The position numbers were made by a program, and so were the translations under genes. Positions 1 to 8,461 of a stretch of 64,000 nucleotides of DNA are shown here, piece by piece. The notes below the pieces were generated by a model. That model saw only the letters and a list, made by a program, of their open reading frames with translations. It was not told where the DNA came from and made no database searches. Where the stretch lies: the NCBI RefSeq assembly GCF_041929845.1, contig NZ_JBHEEH010000001.1, forward strand, positions 1,116,001-1,180,000, in the 5' to 3' direction. The DNA comes from Paenochrobactrum pullorum (lineage in GTDB: Bacteria > Pseudomonadota > Alphaproteobacteria > Rhizobiales > Rhizobiaceae). The number at the start of each line of letters is the position of its first letter. Within the stretch, counting starts at the first letter, position 1.

Positions 1-291
1 GAAGCGACATCGGCTCTGGATACAGCAACCGAGCAGGAAATTCAGCAGGCTCTTGATCTCGTCAGCCGTGACCGCACGACTTTGGTAATCGCGCACCGTT
101 TGTCGACCGTAATTAATGCCGATGAAATTATCGTGTTGAAAGAAGGCGCTATTGCTGAAAAAGGAACCCATCGCCAACTGCTCGCACAAAAAGGACTTTA
201 TGCTTCGATGTGGGATCGTCAGCGTGAAGCAACGGAGGCAGAAGAACGTTTGCGGCAAGTTCGTGAAAGCGATGATCTGGGTATTTTATAA
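1..291 (+). CDS. ABC exporter, Atm1/HMT1-like, C-terminal fragment
   Basis: This is the last 96 codons of an ABC transporter whose start lies before the window. The frame is open from base 1. It holds the end of the nucleotide-binding domain: the D-loop (EATSALDT) at the very first residues and the H-loop (AHRLST) about 30 residues later, followed by the usual helical tail ending in YASMWDRQ and a charged C-terminus. That tail resembles Atm1/HMT1-type half-transporters, which export glutathione or sulfur compounds from the cytoplasm; the substrate cannot be read from this fragment. A strong terminator follows 42 bases after the stop, so it is the last gene of its transcript. The ABC identity is certain; the subfamily is inferred. 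Confidence 0.85.
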   Translation, partial: EATSALDTATEQEIQQALDLVSRDRTTLVIAHRLSTVINADEIIVLKEGAIAEKGTHRQLLAQKGLYASMWDRQREATEAEERLRQVRESDDLGIL

Positions 292-332
292 GCAGAATCT
301 CTTTCTCAAAACATTCTCTTAAATATTTGATA

Positions 333-372
333 AAAGGCGGCTTTCGTGGAATTTCCTACGAAAGCCGCCTTT
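333..372 (+). terminator. Rho-independent terminator after the ABC exporter
   Basis: A perfect 15-bp inverted repeat (333-347 with 358-372) with a 10-base loop, followed by a T-rich run. It ends the ABC exporter transcript and separates it from psd. The remaining 373-578 stretch must carry the psd promoter, but I cannot place one with confidence. Confidence 0.9.
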
Positions 373-578
373 ATTTTTATCCATATTCACCTTGTTATTA
401 AGGCGGATAAAATAGTTTACGTTGAAAAAATGGGGATATTGGCAATCAAAACCGATTTAAAATGTGCGATTATCGCTGCAATTATGTGAAACAATGTCAT
501 GAAACGTGAATAGCTGCCGAAATGGTTTTGTTTTTGGCCAGAATGCAGTAAGTATCTGCAAAACTCGAGGATGAACTG

Positions 579-1277
579 ATGAGCCTTGCCGATTCAATTC
601 GTAATACATTTGTCCCTATCCACCGTGAGGGATATCCATTCATTGCCGGTTTTTTTGTTGTCTCATTAATTTTGGGATGGCTGTGGAACCCGCTTTTCTG
701 GGTGGGTATGGTTCTCACCATCTGGTGCATTTATTTCTATCGTGATCCCGAACGTGTGACGCCGATGGATGACCGGCTGGTCATTAGTCCGGCCGATGGT
801 AAAGTGTCCTTTGTCGGTGCTTATGTGCCGCCGGCAGAACTTGGTTTGGGTGATCAGCCACGCACACGTATTTCCGTTTTCATGAATGTGTTTTCGGTGC
901 ATATCAACCGTGCACCGGTTCGCGGTCAGATTGAAAAAATCATTCATCGTCCGGGTAAATTTTTAAACGCAGAGCTTGATAAATCGAGTGCTGAAAACGA
1001 GCGCAACAGCGTTTTGATCGATAGTCCTAAGGGTAAAGTGGCTGTTGTGCAGGTCGCAGGTCTTGTCGCACGCCGGATCATTTGCTGGTCGAATGAAGAT
1101 GACACATTGTCGGTGGGGGAGCGTTTCGGTCTTATCCGCTTCGGATCCCGTCTCGATGTTTATCTGCCGGAAGGTGCAGTTGCGCGTGTTGCTGTTGGTC
1201 AAACGGCTGTTGCGGGTGAAACTGTGCTGGCCGAATTTGACACAGACCACTCAGAACCAACAGTACGGATTGGTTGA
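579..1277 (+). CDS. psd: phosphatidylserine decarboxylase proenzyme
   Basis: Converts phosphatidylserine to phosphatidylethanolamine at the inner membrane, the last step of PE synthesis. The 232-residue product is the short form of the family common in alphaproteobacteria and archaea. A hydrophobic segment lies at about residues 20-52, the SPADGK motif at about 70-75, a conserved His at about 108, and the RFGS motif at 187-190. Gly189-Ser190 is the expected self-cleavage site, where Ser becomes the pyruvoyl cofactor of the alpha chain. The ATG at 579 follows a GAGG site by 8 bases. The stop overlaps the very start of the pssA reading frame, so the enzymes making and consuming phosphatidylserine are encoded together. 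Confidence 0.96.
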   Translation: MSLADSIRNTFVPIHREGYPFIAGFFVVSLILGWLWNPLFWVGMVLTIWCIYFYRDPERVTPMDDRLVISPADGKVSFVGAYVPPAELGLGDQPRTRISVFMNVFSVHINRAPVRGQIEKIIHRPGKFLNAELDKSSAENERNSVLIDSPKGKVAVVQVAGLVARRIICWSNEDDTLSVGERFGLIRFGSRLDVYLPEGAVARVAVGQTAVAGETVLAEFDTDHSEPTVRIG

Positions 1278-1282
1278 TACAA

Positions 1283-2155
1283 ATGGAAACTGGGTTTCCG
1301 GAAAAAGATAGCAGCGCTGACAAGGCAAATGCTGAAGGCGATACAGTTATTATGGAAAGTCGGGGGCCCCGGCTTTCGCAAATTCCGCTGCGTATCATTA
1401 TTCCCAATATCATTACAGTGCTGGCAATTTGCGCCGGACTGACCGGTATTCGGTTGGCATTTGAAAACCGCTTCGAACTTGCGGTCATGATGGTGCTGAT
1501 TGCGGCTTTCCTGGATGGCCTCGACGGACGTGTCGCGCGGATGATGAAGGGCTCTTCCAAATTCGGCGCGCAGATGGATTCACTTGCCGATATTGTAAAT
1601 TTCGGCGTGGCTCCGGCCTTGGTGCTCTATTCATTTATGCTGGATCAGGCACGTTCATTTGGTTGGACAGCGGCACTTTTATACGCAATCGCCTGTTGTC
1701 TTCGTCTGGCACGTTTCAATGTTATGACAGAAGACCCGAACCGTCCTGCTTGGCAAAACAATTACTTCATCGGCGTTCCGGCCCCAGCTGGCGCCATGTT
1801 GGTATTGCTACCGGTTTATTTGGGCTTTTTAGGTCTGGTTCCAACTAAGACGCTGGCCTTTGTTGCCGCCGGTTTCACGGTTCTGGTTGCTTTTTTGCTG
1901 GTGAGCCGCCTGCCTGTTTATAATGGCAAAACTGCAGGCAGCTATATTCGCCGCGATCTGGTCGCACCGCTTATTCTCTGTGTGGTGATCTATGTCGGTC
2001 TGCTGACAAGCTATACATGGTATACGCTGACTGTCACGGCTATTGCTTACACCTTTATCATTCCATTGAGCTGGGTTGCTTGGAACCGTTGTGAGGCTTC
2101 TGAAAAATGTAACAGCAGCATGCCCGCAACCGATGATCACGAAAGCATTATCTAA
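1283..2155 (+). CDS. pssA: CDP-diacylglycerol--serine O-phosphatidyltransferase
   Basis: Makes phosphatidylserine from CDP-diacylglycerol and serine; psd just upstream then decarboxylates it. The 290-residue protein carries the full CDP-alcohol phosphotransferase signature: D78, D81-G82, A85-R86, G95, D99 and D103 in the order D-x2-D-G-x2-A-R-x8-G-x3-D-x3-D. Some seven or eight hydrophobic helices follow, as expected for the membrane-bound type II enzyme. I chose the ATG at 1283 because the N-terminus (METGFP) fits rhizobial PssA as I remember it; a TTG at 1274 would overlap psd by four bases, and an internal ATG at 1352 is also possible. A strong terminator follows the stop. Confidence 0.95.
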   Translation: METGFPEKDSSADKANAEGDTVIMESRGPRLSQIPLRIIIPNIITVLAICAGLTGIRLAFENRFELAVMMVLIAAFLDGLDGRVARMMKGSSKFGAQMDSLADIVNFGVAPALVLYSFMLDQARSFGWTAALLYAIACCLRLARFNVMTEDPNRPAWQNNYFIGVPAPAGAMLVLLPVYLGFLGLVPTKTLAFVAAGFTVLVAFLLVSRLPVYNGKTAGSYIRRDLVAPLILCVVIYVGLLTSYTWYTLTVTAIAYTFIIPLSWVAWNRCEASEKCNSSMPATDDHESII

Positions 2156-2170
2156 CAATTGATAGTTACA

Positions 2171-2200
2171 AAAAAGGCTCTGTGAAAACAGAGCCTTTTT
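2171..2200. terminator. bidirectional terminator between pssA and the SDR gene
   Basis: A perfect 13-bp stem (2171-2183 with 2188-2200) with a 4-base loop, A-rich on the left and T-rich on the right. It can end pssA on the plus strand and the convergent SDR gene on the minus strand. Confidence 0.9.
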
Positions 2201-2226
2201 TTATGGGCATATCAATCTGCAGAAAA

Positions 2227-2967
2227 TTAATCCGGCAGATGGTAATCAAGAAAACGATCTTTCGGCACATCAAATAATTTGCCGGTAAGCGTCAGAGTAG
2301 GATCGGCAAGCGCCACGATCTTTTTAGCGACATCTTGCGGATGCGGCAGGCTATCCGGATCTTCACCCGGCATAGCTTGTGCGCGCATGGCAGTACGGGT
2401 AGGGCCGGGATTGACAGAGTTGACCCGCAGAGAGCTGTTTTTAGTTTCCTCTGCCCAGCTTCGCGCCAAAACTTCAACAGCAGCCTTGGATGCCGCATAA
2501 GGGCCCCAGAATGCGCGGGCTGTGTGCGCAACGCCGGATGACAACACGATAGCCCGCCCCGCATCAGAGGCGCGCAAAAGCGGGTCAACCGAGCGGATGA
2601 GACGCCATGTGCTGGTTACGTTGATATTCATTACCTTTTCAAAGGTCTTGGCTTCTACATGACCGATTGGTGAAATGGTGCCAAGCACGCCAGCATTGGC
2701 AACCATAATATCGAGCTTGCCCCAGCGCTCGTGAATAGAGCCGCCCAATCGGTCGAGAGCAGGGAAGTCGGTTAAATCAAGTGGTACGAGCGTCGCCGAA
2801 CCGCCTTGCTTGCGGATTTCATCATCCAGTTCTTCCAGTCCGCCTACCGTGCGGGCAACTGCAATCACATGTGCACCAGCTTTTGCAAGCTCCAGTGCAA
2901 GGAAATATCCGATGCCGCGCGATGCGCCGGTCACCAGAGCCAGACGGCCGTTAAGGTCGATGCTCAT
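2227..2967 (-). CDS. short-chain dehydrogenase/reductase (SDR)
   Basis: A classical SDR of 246 residues, an NAD(P)-dependent oxidoreductase of unknown substrate. The Rossmann nucleotide-binding motif TGASRGIG is at residues 13-20, NAG at 91-93, the catalytic Ser at 143/144, and the YxxxK pair at Y157 and K161. The ATG at 2967 begins a normal N-terminus (MSIDLNGRLAL). It lies 52 bases downstream of purF on the same strand and may be cotranscribed with it, but nothing in the sequence ties it to purine synthesis. It is not FabG; that gene lies at 13971. Confidence 0.9.
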   Translation of the reverse strand: MSIDLNGRLALVTGASRGIGYFLALELAKAGAHVIAVARTVGGLEELDDEIRKQGGSATLVPLDLTDFPALDRLGGSIHERWGKLDIMVANAGVLGTISPIGHVEAKTFEKVMNINVTSTWRLIRSVDPLLRASDAGRAIVLSSGVAHTARAFWGPYAASKAAVEVLARSWAEETKNSSLRVNSVNPGPTRTAMRAQAMPGEDPDSLPHPQDVAKKIVALADPTLTLTGKLFDVPKDRFLDYHLPD

Positions 2968-3019
2968 ACCAATCCTGTCATATGTTAGAAGATTACTGGT
3001 CAGCGTTAGCCATTATTTG

Positions 3020-4510
3020 TTACCCGTTGCTGGCCAATAATGATAAATTATGGATATTGTTTTCATTGTCCTGATCGAGCAGGCGTGTCGGGTAATCTCC
3101 GGTGAAATAGTGGTCTGTAAACTGCGGATGATCATTATTGCGTGGCTCGCCGCCAACGGCAAGGTAAAGTCCATCAATCGACAGGAATGCAAGTGAATCT
3201 GCACCGATATAGCGGCACATCGCATCCATATCTTTATACTGATTTGCGAGCAGCTTTTCTGCGTCGGGTGTGTCGATGCCGTAGAAGTCGGGATAGAAAA
3301 TCATCGGGCTGGCAACGCGGATATGCACTTCGGCCGCGCCCGCATCGCGGATCATTTGCACGATTTTGACAGAAGTCGTTCCGCGCACAATCGAGTCATC
3401 AACGAGGATAACGCGTTTGCCTTCGATGATTTCACGGTTGGCTGAATGTTTCAGCTTCACGCCAAGCGCTCGGATTTGCTGGGTCGGCTCAATGAATGTT
3501 CGGCCAACATAATGGTTGCGGATAATGCCAAGCTCGAACGGAATGCCGCTTGCCTGTGCATAGCCGATAGCCGCCGGTGTGCCGCCATCAGGAACAGGCA
3601 CCACCACGTCAGCATTAACGTGTGATTCTTTGGCCAGATTGAAACCCATGTTTTTGCGCGCATTGTAAACATTGCGGCCGCCAACAACGGAATCAGGACG
3701 GGCAAAGTAAACATATTCGAACATGCAAAGACGTTCAGACTGTGGTTTTTCCGGCTTGATGGATTGGGTGGTGATGGAGCCGTCCGGCTGTAATTCACAC
3801 ACGATGACTTCGCCGTTTTCCACATCACGAATGAAAGTCGCACCGATAATATCAAGCGCACAGGTTTCTGAGCAGAAAATCGGTTTTCCGTCGAGTTCGC
3901 CCATTACAAGCGGACGGATGCCGACAGGATCACGCGCTGCGATCAGTTTGGTGCGGGTCATGGCGAGAACGGCATAACCGCCTTCAACCTGACGGATGGC
4001 ATCAACAAAACGATCAATGGAGGATGTATGACGGGAGCGGGCAAAAAGATGTAAGACCACTTCGCTGTCGGATGTGGACTGGCAGATGGCACCCGCTGCA
4101 ATCAGTTGACGGCGCAGTGTCAAACCATTGGTGAAATTACCATTATGGGCAATCGCAATACCGCCCACTTCCAATTCGGCAAACAATGGCTGCACATTGC
4201 GCAAGATAGTTTCGCCGGTGGTGGAGTAGCGCACATGACCGATTGCCAGATCGCCCGGAAGCTGTGCCAATGTTGCAGGATCAGTAAAATGATCACCGAC
4301 CAGCCCCATATGACGCTCGGAATGAAAGCGATTATTGTTGAAGGTAACAATACCTGCCGCTTCTTGTCCGCGATGCTGAAGGGCGTGCAGGCCAAGCGCT
4401 GTCAGCGCCGCCGCATCTTTATGGCCTAAAATACCAAAGACACCGCATTCTTCATGTAAAGAATCTTCGTCCAGCATATATGGGGTTTTATCAGCATTAC
4501 TATGTATCAT
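3020..4510 (-). CDS. purF: amidophosphoribosyltransferase
   Basis: First committed enzyme of purine synthesis: it transfers the amide nitrogen of glutamine to PRPP to give phosphoribosylamine. From the ATG at 4510 the product has 496 residues. Cys22 in EECGVFG is the glutaminase nucleophile, exposed after removal of an N-terminal propeptide. HVRYSTTG and HNGNFTN are typical of the class II glutamine amidotransferase domain. The PRPP-binding motif VILVDDSIVRGTT lies at about 367-379. The longest frame begins at a GTG at 4549, but AAAGG about 10 bases before 4510 and family length favour the shorter start. cvpA lies upstream on the same strand, the classic cvpA-purF pair. purM and purN sit apart at 46.9-48.6 kb. 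Confidence 0.96.
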   Translation of the reverse strand: MIHSNADKTPYMLDEDSLHEECGVFGILGHKDAAALTALGLHALQHRGQEAAGIVTFNNNRFHSERHMGLVGDHFTDPATLAQLPGDLAIGHVRYSTTGETILRNVQPLFAELEVGGIAIAHNGNFTNGLTLRRQLIAAGAICQSTSDSEVVLHLFARSRHTSSIDRFVDAIRQVEGGYAVLAMTRTKLIAARDPVGIRPLVMGELDGKPIFCSETCALDIIGATFIRDVENGEVIVCELQPDGSITTQSIKPEKPQSERLCMFEYVYFARPDSVVGGRNVYNARKNMGFNLAKESHVNADVVVPVPDGGTPAAIGYAQASGIPFELGIIRNHYVGRTFIEPTQQIRALGVKLKHSANREIIEGKRVILVDDSIVRGTTSVKIVQMIRDAGAAEVHIRVASPMIFYPDFYGIDTPDAEKLLANQYKDMDAMCRYIGADSLAFLSIDGLYLAVGGEPRNNDHPQFTDHYFTGDYPTRLLDQDNENNIHNLSLLASNG

Positions 4511-4681
4511 TGCCGCAAGGCCTTTCGATTGCAGAGCAATTAAAAACACTCTCTAACACAGAAGCACTTTTCATTGGAAGCAAAGAGTTGTTGCCGCAAA
4601 AAGCTTTTAACCACCGGTATCAGGCGTGTTTTCTGGTCAAATTTTGATCTGGTGTGATCTAACAAAATGCTAAAAAGCAAA

Positions 4682-4721
4682 AAAGCCACAGAAAAGAATT
4701 CCCATGGCTTTATTTGAAATT
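4682..4721 (-). terminator. probable terminator downstream of cvpA
   Basis: On the minus strand, directly after the cvpA stop, a 7-bp stem (4715-4721 with 4682-4688) with a long loop is followed by a run of T residues. The loop of 26 bases is large, so this may be a weak terminator or leave partial read-through into purF. Confidence 0.45.
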
Positions 4722-4728
4722 ATCAATT

Positions 4729-5304
4729 TTATTGTGCCGGTTCTGCTTCCGGAGCAGGTGCGCTATTTTGATCTGCATTTGCAGGGTCGTTGTGATTTGG
4801 CTTCAGCTTGTCAATAAAGCTGGTGTCCGGATCTGCTGGCAGGAGTTCAACCAGTTTTTCTCCCAGATTATCAAGAAACGCCTTGGATTTGGCATTGGCT
4901 ACCCAAGCAGGCTGATCGGTGCTGACCAACCAGTTGAAGAACAGCATGGCGACAACCATTAACAAGATGCCGCGTGCTGCACCAAACAAAAAGCCCAATG
5001 TGCGGTCAAGCGCACCAATGCGGCTGTCGATGATGAAATCGGCAATTTTCATGGTGATAATGGAAACAATAATCAGCGCGACGAGGAAAACCGCTGCTAA
5101 GGCTGCAATTTTCGCCAATGTGTCACTGGTGACATAAGGCTGAATGAATGGCAGGACTTTTGGATAAAACAGATAAGCGGCAGCGGCTGCTGCTGCCCAG
5201 GAAGCGACCGAAAGCACTTCCCGTGAAAAACCCCGTACCATCGCCAGAACGGCGGATACGAGTGTGATTCCAAGAAGAATTCCATCAAGAAGGGTGATTG
5301 GCAT
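4729..5304 (-). CDS. cvpA: CvpA family membrane protein
   Basis: An inner-membrane protein of 191 residues with four hydrophobic segments at about 5-25, 28-48, 63-85 and 101-125, and an acidic, Pro/Ala-rich C-terminal tail. The N-terminus (MPITLLDGILLGI) and the RGFSREV motif after the first helix are typical of CvpA, known in E. coli for colicin V production and linked in enteric bacteria to bile and envelope stress tolerance. Its molecular activity is not known. As in many proteobacteria it stands directly before purF. The 218-base gap to purF holds a possible weak terminator and presumably a purF promoter. Confidence 0.92.
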   Translation of the reverse strand: MPITLLDGILLGITLVSAVLAMVRGFSREVLSVASWAAAAAAAYLFYPKVLPFIQPYVTSDTLAKIAALAAVFLVALIIVSIITMKIADFIIDSRIGALDRTLGFLFGAARGILLMVVAMLFFNWLVSTDQPAWVANAKSKAFLDNLGEKLVELLPADPDTSFIDKLKPNHNDPANADQNSAPAPEAEPAQ

Positions 5305-5399
5305 TCGGCCTGTCCTTAATCTACTTAAACTCTATCCTTGCATGCCTGTGGCATTTTGCAAGTCAGCTTTCATTCATCGGGCGATTTATACACCCAGTT

Positions 5400-6797
5400 T
5401 TAATCGTTCTTTTTGCCTTGTCCCGAAGTGGCAATATCTACAACCATATCGGCCAGCGCAACTTTTTCGGTTAAACGGAATTTAGCATTTTTCCATAACT
5501 CGCTGCTGCCACCTGGGACTATCGCATGCCTGAAACCAAGCTTCTCAGCTTCCTTCAAACGCTGCACGGGGTGGGACACCGGACGAATAGCACCAGAAAG
5601 ACTGATCTCGCCGAAATAAACGCTATCGGCCGGAAGGGCAATAGCTGCAATGGAGGAAACAAGCGCTGCCGCCACAGCTAAATCGGCCGCCGGCTCGGAA
5701 ATACGATAACCACCGGCCACATTGAGGTAAACATCATGCTGGCCGAAGCGCACACCGCAATGGGATTCAAGCACGGCCAGAATCATTGAAAGACGGCTGC
5801 TATCCCATCCCACCACGGCACGCCGGGGCGTTCCAAGGGTTGAAGAGGCAACCAGTGCCTGAATTTCTACCAGAACAGGTCGTGTGCCTTCCATGCCCGC
5901 AAAAACCGCAGCCCCTGGTGCTTTTTCATTGCGTTCGCCTAAGAATAATTCGGACGGATTGGCAACCTCACGCAAACCTTTATCGGACATTTCAAAAACG
6001 CCTATTTCGTCGGTGGGGCCAAAGCGGTTTTTGACGGTGCGAAGGATACGGTAATGATGACCACCTTCGCCTTCAAAATAAAGCACCCCGTCTACCATAT
6101 GCTCGACCACGCGAGGGCCAGCTATCTGACCTTCTTTGGTAACGTGACCAACGAGCACCACGGCAGCGCCGGTCTGCTTGGCGTAGCGGATCATTGCTTG
6201 CGCTGAAGAGCGCACCTGCGTCACGGTTCCGGGTGCACTATCGGCCAAATCTGTCCAAAGGGTCTGGATAGAATCGATAATCACCAGATCGGGGCGCTTA
6301 TTGCCGGCAATCGTTGCTAGAATATCTTCAACATTGGTTTCGGCAGCAAGTTCAACCGGAGAAGACGCAACGCCTAAACGCTGCGCACGGAGCCGAATTT
6401 GCGCAACCGCTTCTTCGCCTGAAACATAGACAATGCGATGCCCCTGATTGGCAAGTGCTGCTGCGGCTTGTGTCAAAAGGGTGGATTTACCAATACCTGG
6501 ATCACCACCGATCAGAAGCGCTGAGCCGCGCACAAAGCCGCCGCCTGTGGCACGGTCTAACTCGGCAATACCCGAAGAAATGCGTGGTGCATCTTCAATC
6601 TCACCGTCAAGCGAGGTAAGGGTGACGGCGCGCCCTTTTCGGGCGCTGCGCAAAGATGAGGGGCCGCTGCCGATACCGCTATTGGTGCCTTCTTCGACAA
6701 GTGTGTTCCATTCGCCACAGCTATCGCATTTCCCAGCCCAGCGCGTATGCACGGTGCCGCAGTTTTGGCAGATAAACTGCACTCTGGCTTTGGCCAT
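5400..6797 (-). CDS. radA: DNA repair protein RadA
   Basis: A RecA-like ATPase that drives branch migration and processing of recombination intermediates. The 465-residue protein has the three expected parts: a four-cysteine zinc finger (C10, C13, C24, C27), a RecA-like ATPase with Walker A GGDPGIGKST at 97-106 and Walker B LVIIDS at 171-176, and the RadA-specific KNRFG motif at 256-260, followed by a Lon-protease-like C-terminal domain from about 290. The start is an ATG 37 bases after the dnaB stop, so the two genes are probably cotranscribed. In relatives I recall alr between dnaB and radA; it is absent here. Confidence 0.96.
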   Translation of the reverse strand: MAKARVQFICQNCGTVHTRWAGKCDSCGEWNTLVEEGTNSGIGSGPSSLRSARKGRAVTLTSLDGEIEDAPRISSGIAELDRATGGGFVRGSALLIGGDPGIGKSTLLTQAAAALANQGHRIVYVSGEEAVAQIRLRAQRLGVASSPVELAAETNVEDILATIAGNKRPDLVIIDSIQTLWTDLADSAPGTVTQVRSSAQAMIRYAKQTGAAVVLVGHVTKEGQIAGPRVVEHMVDGVLYFEGEGGHHYRILRTVKNRFGPTDEIGVFEMSDKGLREVANPSELFLGERNEKAPGAAVFAGMEGTRPVLVEIQALVASSTLGTPRRAVVGWDSSRLSMILAVLESHCGVRFGQHDVYLNVAGGYRISEPAADLAVAAALVSSIAAIALPADSVYFGEISLSGAIRPVSHPVQRLKEAEKLGFRHAIVPGGSSELWKNAKFRLTEKVALADMVVDIATSGQGKKND

Positions 6798-6834
6798 TCG
6801 TTATACCTTTTGTAAAGCCATCGGCAGTGAAAAC

Positions 6835-8352
6835 CTATTCATATTGTTCCGGTACATAAGATCCTTCAGCCAGATCCGCAAAGCGGGTGAATTCTGACTG
6901 GAAGGCGAGTTTAACAGTACCGGTTGGCCCGTGACGCTGCTTGGCAATAATAACGTCCGCCGTGCCTTTGACCTTTTCAAACTGCATTTTCCATTCGTCA
7001 TATTTCGGATCGAATTCGTCACGCGGTTCAAGGTTTTTGACATAATATTCTTCACGGAACACGAAAAGTACCACGTCAGCATCCTGCTCGATCGAACCCG
7101 ATTCACGTAAATCCGAGAGCTGCGGACGTTTGTCGTCACGGCTTTCCACTTGTCGGGAGAGCTGTGAGAGCGCGATGATCGGCACATTCAGCTCCTTGCC
7201 CAAGGCTTTCAAACCAGTGGTGATTTCGGTAATTTCCTGTACGCGGTTTTGCGAGGAGGCTTTGGAAGAACCAGTCATCAGCTGGACATAGTCGATCACC
7301 AGAACATCAAGGCCGCGCTGACGCTTCAAGCGGCGCGCACGTGCGGCGAGCTGCGCAATGGAGATACCACCCGTCTGGTCAATATAGAGCGGAATTTTCT
7401 GCATCACCTGTGAGCAGGCGACCAGTTTTTCAAAATCGGTTTCGGTAATATCACCGCGGCGGATTTTCGAAGACGAAACTTCTGTCTGCTCGGAGATAAT
7501 ACGTGTGGCGAGCTGTTCAGCCGACATTTCGAGCGAGAAGAACCCGACAACGCCGCCGTTGATTGCTTTAATGCTGCCATCCGCTTGTTGCTCGCCTTCA
7601 TAGGCATTGGCAATGTTGAAGGCGATATTGGTCGCAAGCGAAGTTTTACCCATCCCCGGACGCCCCGCGAGAATGATCAAGTCGGAAGGCTGCAAACCGC
7701 CCATCTTGACATCCAGCGACTGAATGCCGGTTGAAACACCGGAGAGATGGCCGTCACGCATGAAGGCGGCATTGGCCATATCAACGGCTGTTGTCACTGC
7801 ATCTTTAAATGCTTGGAAACCACCGTCATAACGGCCGGTTTCAGCCAGTTCAAACAAGCGGCGCTCGGCATCTTCAATCTGGCTTTGTGGTGCCATATCC
7901 ACGGGCGCATCATAGGCGACATTGACCATTTCCTCACCAATATTGATAAGGGAGCGACGCGTGGCGAGATCATAAATCGCGCGGCCATAGTCTTCAGCGT
8001 TAATAACGGTAACCGCTTCGGCAGCAAGGCGCAGCACATATTGGAAAACCGTCAGATCACCGACTTTTTCTTCCGCCGGAAGAAAAGTTTTCATCGTTAC
8101 CGGATTGGCCATTTTGCCTACACGGATCAAATCACTGGTAATTTCATAAATGCGTTTATGCAGCGGTTCATGAAAATGCGTTGGCTTCAGAAAATCTGAA
8201 ACGCGATAAAATGCATCATTATTGATCAAAATTGCGCCGAGCAGAGCCTGTTCGGCCTCAATATTGTTCGGAGTTTCACGGTAAAGCCCGCCTTGACCAT
8301 CGCGGCCTTCGCCCCGTGGTTCGGTTAGTTTGTGTACCGTTGCTTCCGCCAT
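6835..8352 (-). CDS. dnaB: replicative DNA helicase
   Basis: The hexameric helicase that unwinds DNA at the replication fork. The 505-residue product has the N-terminal primase-interacting domain (about 30-130), a linker, and a RecA-like ATPase domain with Walker A GRPGMGKT at 230-237 and the Walker B region LDVLVIDYVQLM. The length is normal, which excludes an intein, a common insertion in this gene in some bacteria. It lies downstream of the cfa-like gene and upstream of radA on the same strand. Confidence 0.97.
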   Translation of the reverse strand: MAEATVHKLTEPRGEGRDGQGGLYRETPNNIEAEQALLGAILINNDAFYRVSDFLKPTHFHEPLHKRIYEITSDLIRVGKMANPVTMKTFLPAEEKVGDLTVFQYVLRLAAEAVTVINAEDYGRAIYDLATRRSLINIGEEMVNVAYDAPVDMAPQSQIEDAERRLFELAETGRYDGGFQAFKDAVTTAVDMANAAFMRDGHLSGVSTGIQSLDVKMGGLQPSDLIILAGRPGMGKTSLATNIAFNIANAYEGEQQADGSIKAINGGVVGFFSLEMSAEQLATRIISEQTEVSSSKIRRGDITETDFEKLVACSQVMQKIPLYIDQTGGISIAQLAARARRLKRQRGLDVLVIDYVQLMTGSSKASSQNRVQEITEITTGLKALGKELNVPIIALSQLSRQVESRDDKRPQLSDLRESGSIEQDADVVLFVFREEYYVKNLEPRDEFDPKYDEWKMQFEKVKGTADVIIAKQRHGPTGTVKLAFQSEFTRFADLAEGSYVPEQYE

Positions 8353-8419
8353 AATCTCATGCCCTATATTTTGAAAAATCCGGCTGAAAACGTCTAAGCC
8401 AACCGGATTACCAATATAT

Positions 8420-8446
8420 GTACCTCATCTGAAGCGATGAGGGTAC
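8420..8446 (-). terminator. hairpin between cfa-like gene and dnaB
   Basis: An 11-on-10 base inverted repeat with one bulge (8420-8429 with 8436-8446) and a 6-base loop lies just after the cfa-like stop. On the minus strand it is followed by an A/T-rich but not T-only stretch, so it may be a weak terminator or an RNA-processing hairpin. Confidence 0.4.
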
Positions 8447-8461
8447 AGGCGATAGCATGAT

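Noticed and set aside
4511..4549. Longer purF start at a GTG at 4549
   Set aside because: The extra 13 residues do not resemble the PurF propeptide and the better-placed ribosome-binding site is for the ATG at 4510.
6835..8352. Intein in dnaB
   Set aside because: The protein has the normal length of 505 residues and an uninterrupted Walker A and C-terminal domain.
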